Source: Ephemerocybe angulata
Taxonomy: Eukaryota; Basidiomycota; Agaricomycetes; Agaricales; Psathyrellaceae
DNA length: 64,000 nt
Direction: 5' to 3'
NCBI GenBank assembly: GCA_013368325.1
Contig: JAACJK010000164.1
Coordinates: forward strand, 1,302,001 to 1,366,000
Shown here: positions 1-11,431 of the stretch, one piece after another
How the letters are laid out: the number at the start of each line of letters is the position of its first letter
Numbering within the stretch: the first letter of the stretch is position 1
The notes under the pieces: generated by a model
Told to the model about the DNA's origin: nothing
The model's database searches: none
The model's input: the letters and a program-made list of their open reading frames with translations, nothing else
Program-made: the position numbers and the translations under genes

Positions 1-11
1 GCGCGACTAAC

Positions 12-1206
12 CTTGACATGTGCGTAGCCCGGCACCGACCAGCTCATCTCAGCCCCTACGTCCCCTGTCCGAATCTCTCCCTTGAGCACAATAACCCCCT
101 CGGCCCACCCGGAATTCTTGCGCAAGGTTGCCGAGGATACAAGGATGTTGCGTTCCGAATATTCATCACCTCGAATGGCGATCCCAACACGCTTGTACAG
201 GTGCACCGCGATGCTCTCGCACAAGAGCTCGGCGAGGCACGGCTCATCTGCGAAGGCGAGCGAAAGCATGAAGGGCATTTCTTGCCCGGACGAGAAGGTC
301 GCTGGGTCGGGGACGGAGAGGTATACGGAATTTCGGAGTTGTTCGAGTTTCTCCTTTTGACATGGGCTAGGTGTTTTTTTGGTGGGGAAGACGGGGGGAA
401 CGGGGAAAGACCGCAGACGTTCTGGGCCTACGAGGAAGAGGGGAGGGTTCTCGCAATGTCTGGATGCTGGTGGAAGGATACATATAGGTGGTGAGATGGG
501 ATTCGTCTTTGGGAGGTAGTAGAAGGAAATGAGACGACTGTGGGTCTTGTCAAAATCATGAGATTCCAGTTTCGCTGCGGGAAACGAACCTTTCAGTCTT
601 CCGGCGCTTCTTTATTCTCCAAGTCACACTAAAGCGGATATAGTACGAAACTTCAAGGATATAGCCTGTGTCGGCGAAGAAAAAAGACGGTGGGCAGGCG
701 AATTTGTTCCCTTCGTACATCGTCGAAGAAGGGACGGGTACAGAAAATGTACATTCTGGCACTCCAGGGTCGTAAGGAACGTTCACGGTGTGCGATAGGA
801 AGGTGCAGTTATCCGCTGTCACTTTCTTCTCCGGACATGTTAGCCGGAGACGGCCTTCAACCTGCACTAAAAGTCAGAAATGCATAAGGGACGAGGCACT
901 AGTAGGCCGCGGACTTACCGTAGCCTGAATGGACTCGACGTTGCATGCAGGATCTAGAAGCTCTAACGAGCCGTCGACGTGCCCATGCAAACCATATGTT
1001 GGACTGTTCAGTTTCCACATCTTCCTGCCAAGATTGACCTTGAAGTGCTTAGTCTCGAATATCCATTCGCAAGCAGGACATCCTGTCCGTCTCGGTGGCT
1101 CGAACTGCAACAGGCATTCCGAGCTACCTGCTTGCGCCGAGTACACGGGCAGCGCCTGTGCTTCGTCGACTTGGTATTCTGGTAGTGTGGGGTCGAGGAC
1201 GGGCAT
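12..1206 (-). CDS. Arrestin-like protein (3' end outside the window)
   Basis: Arrestins are beta-sandwich adaptors; fungal members bind membrane transporters and recruit ubiquitin ligases. Three exons are visible: 1206-919, 861-590 and 537-12, joined by canonical introns, with another donor (GTTAGT) at position 11, so the gene continues leftward. The first exon reads LPEYQVDEAQALPVYS, then a stretch fitting an arrestin N-terminal strand (FETKHFKVNLG, YGLHGHVDGSLELL). The second has GRLRLTCPE and CPPSFFF...YYIRFSVTWRIKK, typical of the arrestin core; the third has the proline-rich linker and the start of the C-terminal sandwich. About 362 residues are in view. I chose the ATG at 1206; an in-frame ATG at 1272 would add 22 residues that look like leader. 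Family call fairly firm; the transporter partner cannot be told. Confidence 0.75.
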
Positions 1207-1617
1207 TCGGAAATTGTGAGGGTATCTTCGAGACGGCCCCCATGATGATATACAGGAGCTGTTTGGAGCCATAGAGTCCGAAGACCAGTGGGGTAGGGCT
1301 GTAGCTGGGAAAGAGACGCAGATGCAATGTCGTCATCTGGCGCTTTTGAGGCCATAGCGTGGGCCATCGACAGCCCAAATTAATGACATATCGCAGGAGA
1401 TAAGAAACTTAATGCCGCTAGCTTTAGACTGCACGTAGTCGCCATGCGCGAATGCGTTGAGATTTGAGTGCATGTTGGGGTTAGAACGAAGAAGCGAGTC
1501 AACGTCTAGGCAGCTTCATTATTTGATGGCACACCGTACTCAAGATCCGGATTCCGAACATCGTTTAGCTGCCGACACCGTTGCCCCTGTCCGTGTTCAA
1601 CTTGAACATCGACCACG
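1207..1617. other. Divergent intergenic region between arrestin-like gene and HIBADH
   Basis: About 400 bases hold the 5' flanks of both genes. I see no coding signal beyond the possible in-frame extension of the arrestin gene to 1272 and no clear TATA box. The stretch just before 1618 is a plausible leader for the dehydrogenase. Confidence 0.5.
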
Positions 1618-2847
1618 ATGAGGCACTCAGTAAGATCCATGCAGTCTATATTACAGCGTTCAAGCACCACAAGCTTCATCGGCCTTGGTCGCATGGGCTC
1701 TGAAATGGCGACCAACCTGTTCTCGAAACAGTATGCCGCGTCCAAAGATACCCACTTCGTCGTCTGCGACGCAGTGCCAGAAGCTGCCCAGTCTTTCGTC
1801 AACATCTTTACACAGCAGAACCCTGGGGCAAATGTAACTATAGCCGAGTCACCGCAGGAGTAAGCGCTTCAGAGAGTTACCATGTTCTCGCCGTACGCTG
1901 ACAAGACATTAGAGCTGCTCTCAAGGCTGGTACAATCGTCACGATGCTTCCTTCGTCGCCCCACGTCAAAGAAGTCTATACCAATAGAATTATCCCTGCC
2001 CTCGCGAGCCTGGCGCCAGAGGTAGCACGCGATACGCTTTTTATCGATTCGACAACTTTGGATGTGGATGTTGCAAGAGCTGTCGCGTCGGAGGTTACCA
2101 GAAAGGGTGCTAGCATGGTTGATGCCCCCGTCTCCGGAGGTATGCTCTGCAATACTCAATTCAGGGGACTGGACTCACCTACACTTCTTGCCTTCTTCAG
2201 GTGTAACAGGGGCCAAGGCCGGCACGCTATCCTTCCTAGTTGGAGGCCCCGAAGCTTCATTCAACATCGCGCGTCCGATCCTCGCCCTGATGGGCCAGCG
2301 TATCATTCATTGTGGAGAATCTGGAGCGGGACTTGGAGCAAAGATATGCAACAATGTGAGCATGGTTTTCGCTTCGCGTCGATCCGTGCTTGACGTTGAG
2401 TTGCGCAGTTGGTCCTAGGCGTGGAACAGATCGTGGTTGCCGAAGCGATGTTGCTAGGCCAGAAACTCGGACTGGACCCTGCAATCCTCGCGTCTGTCAT
2501 CAACAGCAGCACAGGTGGTTGCTGGTCGTCCTCCGTGAACAACCCCGTCCCAGCCGCGCTTCCGGACAAAGCGCCTCCTTGCGAAAGGGATTATGAAGGA
2601 GGTTTTGCAACGGCCTTGATGCTGAAGGTGAGTTCCGTTTGAATCGCTCGCGAATTATGGCGAATACAAAGCTTTCGTCCAGGATATGGGATTGGCATCG
2701 GACATTGCAGCAAAGCAGAAATCTTCACTCCCCCTTGGACGTGCAGCACAGGAGATTTATGAGCGAGTGGTGAAGGAAAAGCAGGAGTTGGCGCGGAAAG
2801 ATTTTTCGTCGGTGTACTTGTACCTGCGCGACGGAAAGTGTAATTGA
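1618..2847 (+). CDS. 3-hydroxyisobutyrate dehydrogenase, mitochondrial
   Basis: Oxidises 3-hydroxyisobutyrate to methylmalonate semialdehyde with NAD in mitochondrial valine breakdown. Exons 1618-1859, 1913-2139, 2201-2355, 2409-2627 and 2683-2847 join in frame to 335 residues, the normal family length. The N-terminus is Arg/Ser-rich with few acids, as in a mitochondrial presequence, followed by the Rossmann loop GLGRMG (residues 22-27). The substrate loop DAPVSGG is split by intron 2, and GAGLGAKICNN holds the catalytic Lys. A start at Met8 is also possible. It belongs to the beta-hydroxyacid dehydrogenase superfamily; a glyoxylate/succinic semialdehyde reductase is the main alternative, less likely given the leader and the fit. 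Confidence 0.85.
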
Positions 2848-2956
2848 TTGGTTACATAAGCAGTTGTAGTGATGCATTGAATCAATTGAAGCAACGAACA
2901 TTTCCCTCTCTTTTCTTCCCCTCACGAGCCCTGTATTTTATTCCACCAAAAGCCCC

Positions 2957-4634
2957 ATGGCTGACTCTCAGAAGAAACCCTCGGTGCTCATCTTTGGTCA
3001 GTGCTGGATGTATTCTTTTTTAACTGCTTTGTTGACTTGTCAAAGGTGGTCTAAATACTTGTTCGCGGGCTCTCGCCGCTCTCTTGGTTCCCCTCGATGG
3101 CGAACCTCTCGTTTCTGTAAGCATCGTGCCCCGCCAGATGAATATTTCAAGTGTCGATACTTTCTAGCTCCTCAGGATCGTTGACAAGTACTCGGTGCAT
3201 CCTGCTACAACGTCCGTCGCCATCGTTTCAATAAAACAACACAACAGACTGACACCTCGCGCAGCTACCTTGGCTCTGAGTTCCCCAAGATCCTCGAGAA
3301 ACCTGAGGTTGAATACAAGCAGGCGAATCTGACTGTTGGAAGTCAGTGAATTCCTGCGCTTCTGGAGATCGTGCGACGATCGTGCTCACATCTATCCTTT
3401 CTTTAGCCACGATTGCGTCGGTGTTTGACCCACCTGAAGGCCAGGGCGAATTCGACTACGTTTACGACTTCACAGGAGAGATTAGGACGGACAGAACTGA
3501 GGTGGTAAGTTGCTCTAATTGTCTGTGTCGGACCCCTTCTTGACCTCTCATCTCATATAGATCCAGTACTCAACAACGTATTGCATTGCCCGAATGCTAG
3601 GGTTGGAGGCGGCTAAACGGAAAGTCAAGGCGTTTGTCAGGATACAGCAGCCCTTCTACGAGACTTCATCCAAAGGATCGTTAGAGACAGATGATCCCAA
3701 ACCCGCCGGGGCCGTCGGCATCTGGTGGCATGAAACTCTGCGCGGCCTAGCTGCCATTGAAGAGTACGTGGCGTCATATCTAAATGGATCCTTATCTAAC
3801 AACACTTTGACAGTCTCAATCTCGTCATTCTCCGAGTTGGGTTCGTCTACGGCCCTTACACCTCGCATGGAATAAGTACGTTTGGCCAGTCATCGTAAGG
3901 CTCCAAGCTGACCTCTGCATCGTATCTAGTTGCGACGGGTATCAATGTTGCATCTGTCTACGGCTACATGAAGAAACCGATGAAGTCAATGTGGTCACCT
4001 GGCAAGAATCCGAACAATACTATTCATGTCGACGATGTTGCTGGCGCTGCATGGGCCTCGTCCCAGTGGATTTCCGGCCTTGGGAGAAAGGCCGCTAACG
4101 AAGCTGCTGGTGTCCCCATTCCTTTCCACAATGACAAGACCTTCGTGAAGGAGCATCCCGATATTCCTGCCCACAACACGAAACCCGTGGCGCCTCTCTT
4201 CAATTTGGTGAGTCTGAAGTCTACTTTAACAGTCACACCTTGGCTGACGTTCGGCTCAGGTGGACGACTCAAATAGCACCCTGCTAAGTGTTGGTGAGGT
4301 CGTGACCTCGTTCTTCGGCACGAATTTCGAGTTCTTCAATATGGTCGAGAGCGCTTTTCTGAAGTGGATAGACCATGACATCGAAGAAATCAACGAGCAG
4401 CACGTTTCTGGTTGGACCGAGATGCTCATGAAAGCGAACCCACCTATCTCCAAGACGCCTTTGACTGCCTACATGGACAAGTACACTCTGGAAAAGCACG
4501 TCGTCGCCTTTCCCAACAACAAGATCAAACAGGTCATCGGTTATCAACTGAAGCACCCCGAATTCAACCATGCAGCCGTGAAGGATATCGTGGACAAATG
4601 GAAGGAAGAAGGCTCATGGCCCGTCATCAACTAG
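2957..4634 (+). CDS. Atypical NAD(P)-binding SDR (epimerase/dehydratase-like)
   Basis: An extended or atypical short-chain dehydrogenase with a Rossmann fold. Spliced exons give VLIFGGLNTCSRALAALL, where the usual glycine-rich loop is degenerate (GGLNTCS), then LRIVDKYSVHPATTYLG, YVYDFTGEIRTDRTEV, an R-x-GFVYGPY strand and NTIHVDDVAGAAW, as in NAD-dependent epimerase/dehydratase proteins. The C-terminal half (VDDSNSTLL to SWPVIN) completes the protein. The exon after the second intron must begin at CTCCTCAGG after ctttctag; using the cag just downstream gives an immediate stop. Its substrate is unknown. The protein resembles a conserved fungal family of roughly 400 residues, none of which I can name. 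Tandem with its neighbours on the plus strand, not an operon. Confidence 0.75.
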
Positions 4635-5096
4635 GACTATATATCCTCACATTCATGAGTTCTTCTGTCTTTTATTCGCTTTCTTTCAACCATCTTAATT
4701 CTGGATCTCATATCTGCTTATTTACCTTTCCGTTATTGTAGTACGGTCTCGTTACCCCCTAATTTTTTACCCTAGTCTTTTTAATACCTTTTCGACTGTT
4801 ACCCACTGTTTTCTCATAGTGTACAAACTTGCTTTCGACGCTGTAGCGTAGTTACCGGCTGGAAATGATACAAAGCGACCCTTTTCTTTTCATCAAGACG
4901 AGGGATAGGCGCTTGCGGAGGAAGTGTCTTAGCGCCGAACCCAATACGATCATCGTAGCATAAGCGTGATGGCTTCTGAGCCAATCGACACTGCCCTATT
5001 GCGCGATCTCATCAAGTCGCCGGCGGTCATTACTCGGCTCTCCTTCCTTCTTCTTCGACCGCTGGGTCGCTGAACTAGTCTGCGTGTACGCTGAGC
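4635..5096. other. Intergenic, 3' flank of SDR gene and 5' flank of cytochrome b561 gene
   Basis: T-rich just after the upstream stop, as expected for a 3' UTR and polyadenylation region, then about 250 bases of leader and promoter for the next gene. No reading frame here is credible. Confidence 0.5.
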
Positions 5097-6223
5097 ATGC
5101 CAGGCCAGGAAAACGAGCAGATTGAAGACCTCGAGGCGCGACAGGCCTTACTTTCCGAAACCGGCGAACCAACCTCGCGGGAACCTTCTCCCAACCCCGA
5201 CAGCATGGGCGCTAATGCACGTGCAGTAGGAGAGACTAGGAGCAAGGGCGACTCCATTGCTGGTACCATTATCCTCGTGTGTCTTCCTCACGACCTACAT
5301 ACGCTGCTTAATGGCTGACAGTGCTGATAACTGCCTACTTCAATAGGGATCACTAGCCGTGCGGTCTTTCCTTGTTCGCACAATACGTGTAGCTGATTTA
5401 CACATCTCTAGACCGTGGTGGGCACGACCTGGGCGGTAGTCTTGAGCAACAATCCATCCAAGTTAGGGTGGTTTGCCCCCCATCCTCTCCTCCAAACCCT
5501 TGGTCTCTCCCTAATTACCTACGGTCAGTACCTACCGCTCCACCAGCTGCGTATTGCAATATCGTAAGCCCCACTCAACCCGCCGTTGCCTAGGTATCTA
5601 TACCCTCCAACCGACCTCCTTCGCCGACCCTCGAGGAAAGGCCGCAGGCCTCTCCCGCCACCAGATCGCTATCTTCTGTTTGGGGCTCCCCTGCCTCCTG
5701 GTGGGCTCCTGGTCGATCTGGCACAACAAAGAGCTGTTCGGCAAACCCCACATTACGACTTGGCATGGAACCTTTGGTGCTGCGTGCCTGCTCTGGACGT
5801 TCTTCCAGGTCTTTATTGGAATTGGGAGCGTTTGGTTTGGAGGGCGTTTGTTTGGAGGTGGGATGAAGGCGAAGGCCGTGTGGAAGTACCATCGGTGAGT
5901 TCAGCTCTCATTATTTTCCTTCCACTCCACTAATGTGCCCGCTGTTGCACCGTTTCCTCTTTTCGCGCTGTTATTTAGACTTTCTGGATACATCCTCTTC
6001 CCTCTCTTCTTCTCGACGGTGCACCTTGGAGGGGCGTGGTCGGACTGGATAAGAATCGTAATCCCGCAATGGTGGATACGTTTCCTGGCGTACGCGCTGG
6101 CTCCTGCCCTGGTTGTCGCCGGAACGTTCTGGCGTGCAAGGTATGTCAGCGTTCGGTCAGAATACTGCCTATGTATGTTAATGCTCAGCACCACACAGGT
6201 CCTCCAAGATGAAGATCTTTTAG
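5097..6223 (+). CDS. Cytochrome b561-domain multi-pass membrane protein
   Basis: Cytochrome b561 domains bind two hemes through paired His in neighbouring helices and move electrons across membranes, often from ascorbate to ferric iron. Exons 5097-5276, 5347-5358, 5412-5523, 5594-5894, 5979-6140 and 6199-6223 give 263 residues. An acidic cytosolic N-terminus of about 55 residues precedes helices that include GWFAPHPLLQTLG, SRHQIAIFCLGL, TTWHGTFGAACLL and WKYHRLSGYILF, which carry the expected His residues. The 12-nt second exon (GSLA) restores the first transmembrane helix; skipping it also keeps frame but shortens the helix. The last exon ends SKMKIF. There is no DOMON domain. Family call firm; substrate unknown. 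Confidence 0.8.
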
Positions 6224-6582
6224 AGTCTGACTACATAGTACTTTATCTGATAAATGTCAGACTGCCTCATGGCTCCGAATTGACATCTCTTGACTCGATT
6301 TCATCCGAGCGATGCATTGGCGTATGGATGGTAGTGAGCTTTGAACAGTGTTTCGCGGGCGCTCGATATCAGTTCCCTGTTGCGAGAACACCGGAAGAGA
6401 ACCCTTTCTTGGCAGGGATTGAACTTACAATAGGATCGAAAGGTATGATGGAATTGGTTGATAAGGGCCGAGTCAGGAGGGCCACATCGACCATATGGTA
6501 CTTCTGCACAGCGATTGAAGTGAGTCATTTCCATGGGTATATGAACACAGATCCCCAACGCCACTATAACACCCACCACAAG
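6224..6582. other. Intergenic, cytochrome b561 gene to methyltransferase
   Basis: An open frame continues across this stretch into the methyltransferase, but its translation has no recognisable content and there is no need for it. I read it as 3' UTR plus promoter. Confidence 0.45.
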
Positions 6583-7338
6583 ATGTCCAGCCAACACGGC
6601 ACTAGGGCGCCTAACCAGCAGTTCACCAGCAATGTTGACCTCTACAATGGCTGGTCAGCCACGTACGATATCGACGGCAATGTCATGCCCGCGGTAGACG
6701 ACGTAGTCTTCAATGACCGGGTCGTGCCACTACTCAAGTCAACCGAGGGAGATGTGAGGATCCTGGAGATAGGGTGCGGTACGGGAAGGAACACGGTCAA
6801 GCTAAGACAGGATCTGTCTCCTGGAAGCACGATCTACGCTGTCGACGTGAGCGACGGTATGATGCAACAGGCGAAGAAAAAGCTCGAAGGAAACTCTGAA
6901 AACGTCAATTGGGCCATACTAGACTTACAAACGCAAGGAGAAGAGTTGGCTACGTTTGTCGGACAACCCGTCGACATCTTCATCAGCACCCTCGTCCTGG
7001 AGCACGTCGAATTGGACGCCTTCTTCGCTACGCTTGGGGCACACTTAAAGTCAGGTGGATGGGCATGGGTCTCGAACATGCATCCCTTCATCGGAATGCA
7101 CACCGGAGCAGGATATAAGACCGGGAAGGACGGAGTTCGCGTGCGGGGCGTATCTGCGAATTATGAGATGCAGGAGGTTGTGGATGCGGCCAGGAAGTAT
7201 GGGCTGGAGGTGGAGGGCGACATTGTGGAGGCAGGTGTGGGAGACGACGAGGTGGAAGCTGTCAGGCAGTTTGGACCTCGAGCGAAGAAGTGTGTTGGGT
7301 GGAAAATCTTTGCTGGCTTTTTGTTCAAGAAGGTTTGA
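6583..7338 (+). CDS. SAM-dependent class I methyltransferase
   Basis: A single-exon gene of 251 residues, unusual here because almost every other gene has introns. The Rossmann methyltransferase core is clear: motif I ILEIGCGTGRNT around residues 63-74, acidic motif II YAVDVSDGMMQQAKKK, then a motif IV-like stretch VDIFISTLVLEHVE and a later loop LKSGGWAWVSNMHPF. These fit a small-molecule or unspecified class I enzyme of the methyltransf_11/25 type. The chosen ATG (MSSQHG) is followed by a typical short leader; an in-frame ATG at 6541 would add 14 residues. The substrate cannot be inferred and the neighbours do not suggest a pathway. Confidence 0.8.
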   Translation: MSSQHGTRAPNQQFTSNVDLYNGWSATYDIDGNVMPAVDDVVFNDRVVPLLKSTEGDVRILEIGCGTGRNTVKLRQDLSPGSTIYAVDVSDGMMQQAKKKLEGNSENVNWAILDLQTQGEELATFVGQPVDIFISTLVLEHVELDAFFATLGAHLKSGGWAWVSNMHPFIGMHTGAGYKTGKDGVRVRGVSANYEMQEVVDAARKYGLEVEGDIVEAGVGDDEVEAVRQFGPRAKKCVGWKIFAGFLFKKV

Positions 7339-7992
7339 ACGAAGAGTGCCATCGGAAGATATTCGGAATTACTCAATGCGGATCGCTTTCCCACGATGGA
7401 CAAATAGGCGCTGGCCTTGCTTCGGCATCCAGTCTCTCTTATTAGCATTTTGGCCCCAGTGTGTCTGTATCAATAGACCAACCTTGTTTCAGCCACAATT
7501 ATTTGTCATCTTCTCTCCAAGTTACAAGTTTTTGAGTGACATAGACTTCTGCGCATACCAATGTAGTGGGGCTCATTCCAAAGGGTTGCCAAAGGGCGCC
7601 TTTATCCACGCTATGAAAAGGATCTATTACTGTAGGATGGAACCTGTGTACTGAATGTATATCCGCCTGAAGCGTACTAGTAGGAGGTGTTCAGGGTGTG
7701 AGGACCGGCATGAGGCAGATGAAGTCGCTAGTCGTTGTTAATGAGAAGGCTGGAGCAAGACTATCAAATTACTTTTGAGGAGCTAAAAATCTGTATCTCA
7801 CACTAGGAAGAGTCATATCTACAAAGTTGTCGAAGTGCATGTAGGAATACCTTGATATTGTCTATGGGGCTCGGGGACTGTTCGTCCGAGGCCACTTGCT
7901 AAGTATCGGACTCAATAGTCACGAGCACAGCCACCAGCATTCGGGCGCAGCGCTGGACGGCGGCAAGACAGTGCTTTCTCTCTCCGACCACA
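7339..7992. other. Intergenic, methyltransferase to SCYL2-like gene
   Basis: About 650 bases with no convincing coding signal. It should hold the methyltransferase 3' UTR and the promoter and leader of the kinase-like gene. A short imperfect direct repeat (two copies of CCAAAGGG near 7578-7600) is the only local pattern I notice. Confidence 0.45.
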
Positions 7993-10900
7993 ATGGCACA
8001 CTTATTGGCGTCTGCGAACTCATTCTTTGGCAGAACAGCGATATCACAGTCGTATAGCATTGGCAACCCTTCACAAACTAGTAGCAGGCCAGCGACACCT
8101 GGACAAACAGGTTCGGGCGCGGCGTCAGGGATCGCGCCGTTGCCCTTCACCCCTTCGTTCTTCATTGGACTATGGAAGCTCCAGCCTGCGGCACACAAAA
8201 CTACCGGCAAACGCGTTTCAGTATGGAGCTTCGATAAGCGTGGTCCAGACATGGAGAGATTGGGGCCTGCGGCGAAGGAGAGGACAATCGAGGTTTTGAA
8301 ACTAGAGGTACATTCCGGTGTGCATTCGGACTTGGTGGGCGTTGCTAATGGGAAGCTAGGCTACCTCACTCAGTCGGCTGCGTCATCCTTCCATCCTCGG
8401 TATGTTTACGAGCTAGAAAATGTGACAAGTGGAATTGACGACGACGACACCTATCACTTCCAGAAATGGTTGAGCCATTGGAAGAGACTAGGACAGAACT
8501 TGTGTTTGCCACAGAGCCTGTGCTGTCGTCGTTGGAGCATGCAATTCCGGGTTCCGGAAGGCATGCATCGCTCGTCGAGTTGGATGAGGTCGAGGTTCGC
8601 ACATTGTTAGCAGTCCTGTGCCCTATGATTTACTGCTAATCTCTATCGCCCTCAGATCCAGAAGGGCATATTGCAACTCTGCAAGGGCCTGTCATTCTTG
8701 CACAACTCAGCAAAGCTTATCCATTCTAATATCTGCCCTGAAAGTATCATGATAAACGCTGCGGTACGACCTGTCTCGTCACGATCATGCTCTTAATCTC
8801 AAATACTGGCCACATGTAGGGCGACTGGAAGATTTCCGGGCTGGGTTTGACGATACCTTTGTTAACGAATGGAAATCCAACGCGTTGGGAGTTCCCAACA
8901 TTCGATGGGCGTGTCCCATCCTACATCCAACGTTCCTTCGATTACATGGGTGCGTACGCGCCATGTCGTCTCGATGACCCTGACTAACAGGAACATAGCC
9001 CCGGAGTATGCCCTTGACGAACAGCTCCTCACGGCCTCGGATATGTATTCGCTCGGCTGCGTCCTGTACGCTGTACATAGCAAGGGAGCAACACCATACA
9101 AAAACCACGGAAGTTTGGGCGGCCTTCGAGAAAATGCTGGAAAGCCAATCACAGGGATAGAAAGGCTGGAACCCGATTTGCAGTGTATGCACCATCACTC
9201 CCTCCTACTCCACCTATACTCAATTTGAACTTTTAGCTCTCCTCAGATCCCTGATCACGCGAGAAGGAACGTCACGACCTACTCCGTCCACATTGCCCTC
9301 CCACCCCTTCTTCTCTTCTTTACCTATATCCACACTCAACTTCCTGGACCGTTCCAACTTCACTGCCAAAACAAGAGAAGAGAAAATCTCCTTCATGAAG
9401 GGCCTTACCGGTGTGATGAACCGATTCTCTGAAGGCCTTCAGACAAGGAAGATTCTCCCTTCGCTTCTAGAGGAGGTATGCAAATTTCGCAGTTCAAAGG
9501 GTCGCGCGCTTACCTTTTATTTCGAATTGAAACTAATAGATGAAAGATACCAATTTGTTACCATATATCCTGCCCAACGTTTTCGTCATTTCTCAGGCCC
9601 TGGCGCCTACCCAATTTGCTTCGCTTGTCTTACCCAGTCTCAAGCCCCTGTTTTCAATCAAGGAACCGCCGCAGAATATGCTGACACTACTCGACAATCT
9701 CAGTATGCTTCAATCGAAAACTGAAAAGCTTGTTTTCAAAGATCGTATGTGATATCGCTTTGGTGGTAGTATCTTTGTCGATCAATATCCTCTCGGGTAG
9801 ATGTCCTTCCCCTGGTCTACAATGCTCTAGAATCAGAACACCCCATTGTGTGTATCTTCATTGAAATCATTGGACTAGTTCAAACTGACTACTTTCCAGG
9901 TTCAAGAACGAGCACTGAACACCATCCCAGATCTTTGCGAGTCAGTTGACTACGCTGAGATTCAAGGTGTACTGTTCCCTAAAGTTTGCGTATGTGCCTC
10001 GTCCTTTCTGTTTTGAGAATGTTGTGTAAAACTTACAATGTCCTTGCAGACGCTATCAAAATCAACGCGCATCCTTTCAGTGAAAGTCGGGACCCTGAAG
10101 ACCTTCCTCTCCATGGTGAAGACCTTGGATAAGGTAATAGTTTCCTACGACGTGGAACTTCAGTTGGCTGAAGCTCTTTTCTAGTTGGTATTGACGCAGA
10201 AATTAGTGCCATTGCTTTCAGGGATTCGCACAAAGGAGCCGGCAGTCATGGTATGTACGATTTTCGAACACCATGACCTCCACTAACGAAAGAGCCAGAT
10301 GATGACCTTATCTGTTCAAGAAGCGATGGGAATGAAAGTAGACCGGGAAGCTGTCGCAACGCTAATTCTACCCCAACTATGGGCGATGAGCATGGGTCCA
10401 CGTACGTTCTCACCGCCCATTCCGCATGGCCTTCAGCTCATTTCCTTCCAGTATTGAACGTTACTCAATTCCAACACTTTATGTCGGTTATAAAAAAGCT
10501 GGCGGAAAGGGTGGAACGAGAGCACAATCAGTTCCTCAGGGACTCCCAAAGAATTGAAGACATGTCTGCCACCCGCCAGCAAGGAAATGGGTCGGCTCCA
10601 CCCGCCCCCGTAGCTGCTGACTTCGAGACCCTGGTCAACCAGTCCAATGCTAGTACCGGCTCCTCCACCAGTGCCCCTGTTGTTACAGCGACCAACACAG
10701 GTGGAAGCTCGATGTCATGGGATGACGACGTATGGGGAAGCTTAGACAAGCCTGCATCTCCACCACAAAACAATGGAAATACATCGTCTTCGACTCACAA
10801 CCCATCGAACTCTTTCTCCAGTCCTCCCCTAGCCCCACCTACCCGCCAAAGCGCCTTCCAACCGAAGCCGTCTAAACTCGGTGCATCGGCATCGGCAGCT

Positions 10901-11365
10901 TCAACCTCAATTTCGAACTCGTTCAACCGTGCTACCAACAGCCTCGCTACGACTATCCGCCAAAATTCCTCCTCCTCGGCTGCGATATCCCTTCCAATGA
11001 CCCCGGCAACAAACGCGCCGTTCAAACCTAACTACAACATCTCCTTATCGGCCACATCCCCCATGGTTGCCACTCCTCCACCTGCGCCACTTAATGCCTT
11101 TAACACATCACCCGCCCAGCCTAACTATAGCGCGCATATACCTACACAGCCGGTGACGAATGGCTTCCCCGCCTCTCCGCCGGCGTTCTCACAACCACCC
11201 CCATCGTTCTTCTCGACCCCCATGGCGCCTACAGCCTCTCCACCTCCTCCACCTATGATGGGAGGTGGGTTGCTGATGCCCTCCAAACCCCCTCAGCCAC
11301 AGTGGGGCGGTTCGCAGAAGCAATTAACCGCTGCAGACCTTGGGGATTTCGATCCTCTCGCTTAG
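7993..11365 (+). CDS. SCY1-like pseudokinase, SCYL2 type
   Basis: SCYL proteins are catalytically weak or inactive kinases that act in clathrin-coated vesicle traffic between trans-Golgi and endosomes. More than ten exons join in frame to roughly 900 residues. The N-terminal half is a kinase fold (RVSVWSFDKR, LRHPSIL, IQKGILQLCKGLSFLHNS, then ASDMYSLGCVLYAV). The catalytic loop reads LIHSNICPES, lacking the HRD aspartate, and the DFG position reads GLG. Next come HEAT-like helices (LLPYILPNVFVISQAL, VQERALNTIPDLCESV, ILSVKVGTLKTFLSMVKTL), then a long Ser/Thr/Pro/Asn-rich tail ending GDFDPLA. The fit to SCYL2 is better than to SCYL1/CEX1 or SCYL3. Convergent with HRQ1, 66 bases apart. Confidence 0.85.
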
Positions 11366-11431
11366 TGTGCTTGTTTGGTGGATCGATTATATTATTATTA
11401 GATGGGACAGAAAAAGAACGGCCTTCTCTGA

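Noticed and set aside
1273..1378. Further upstream frames opposite the arrestin start as extra exons
   Set aside because: They have no arrestin-like sequence and no phase-compatible splice sites.
6301..6597. Minus-strand 98-codon frame before the methyltransferase
   Set aside because: Antisense to the promoter region, no recognisable content.
2957..7338. Possible biosynthetic cluster (SDR, cytochrome b561, methyltransferase)
   Set aside because: There is no core synthase, terpene cyclase, P450 or transporter, and the neighbours are housekeeping genes.
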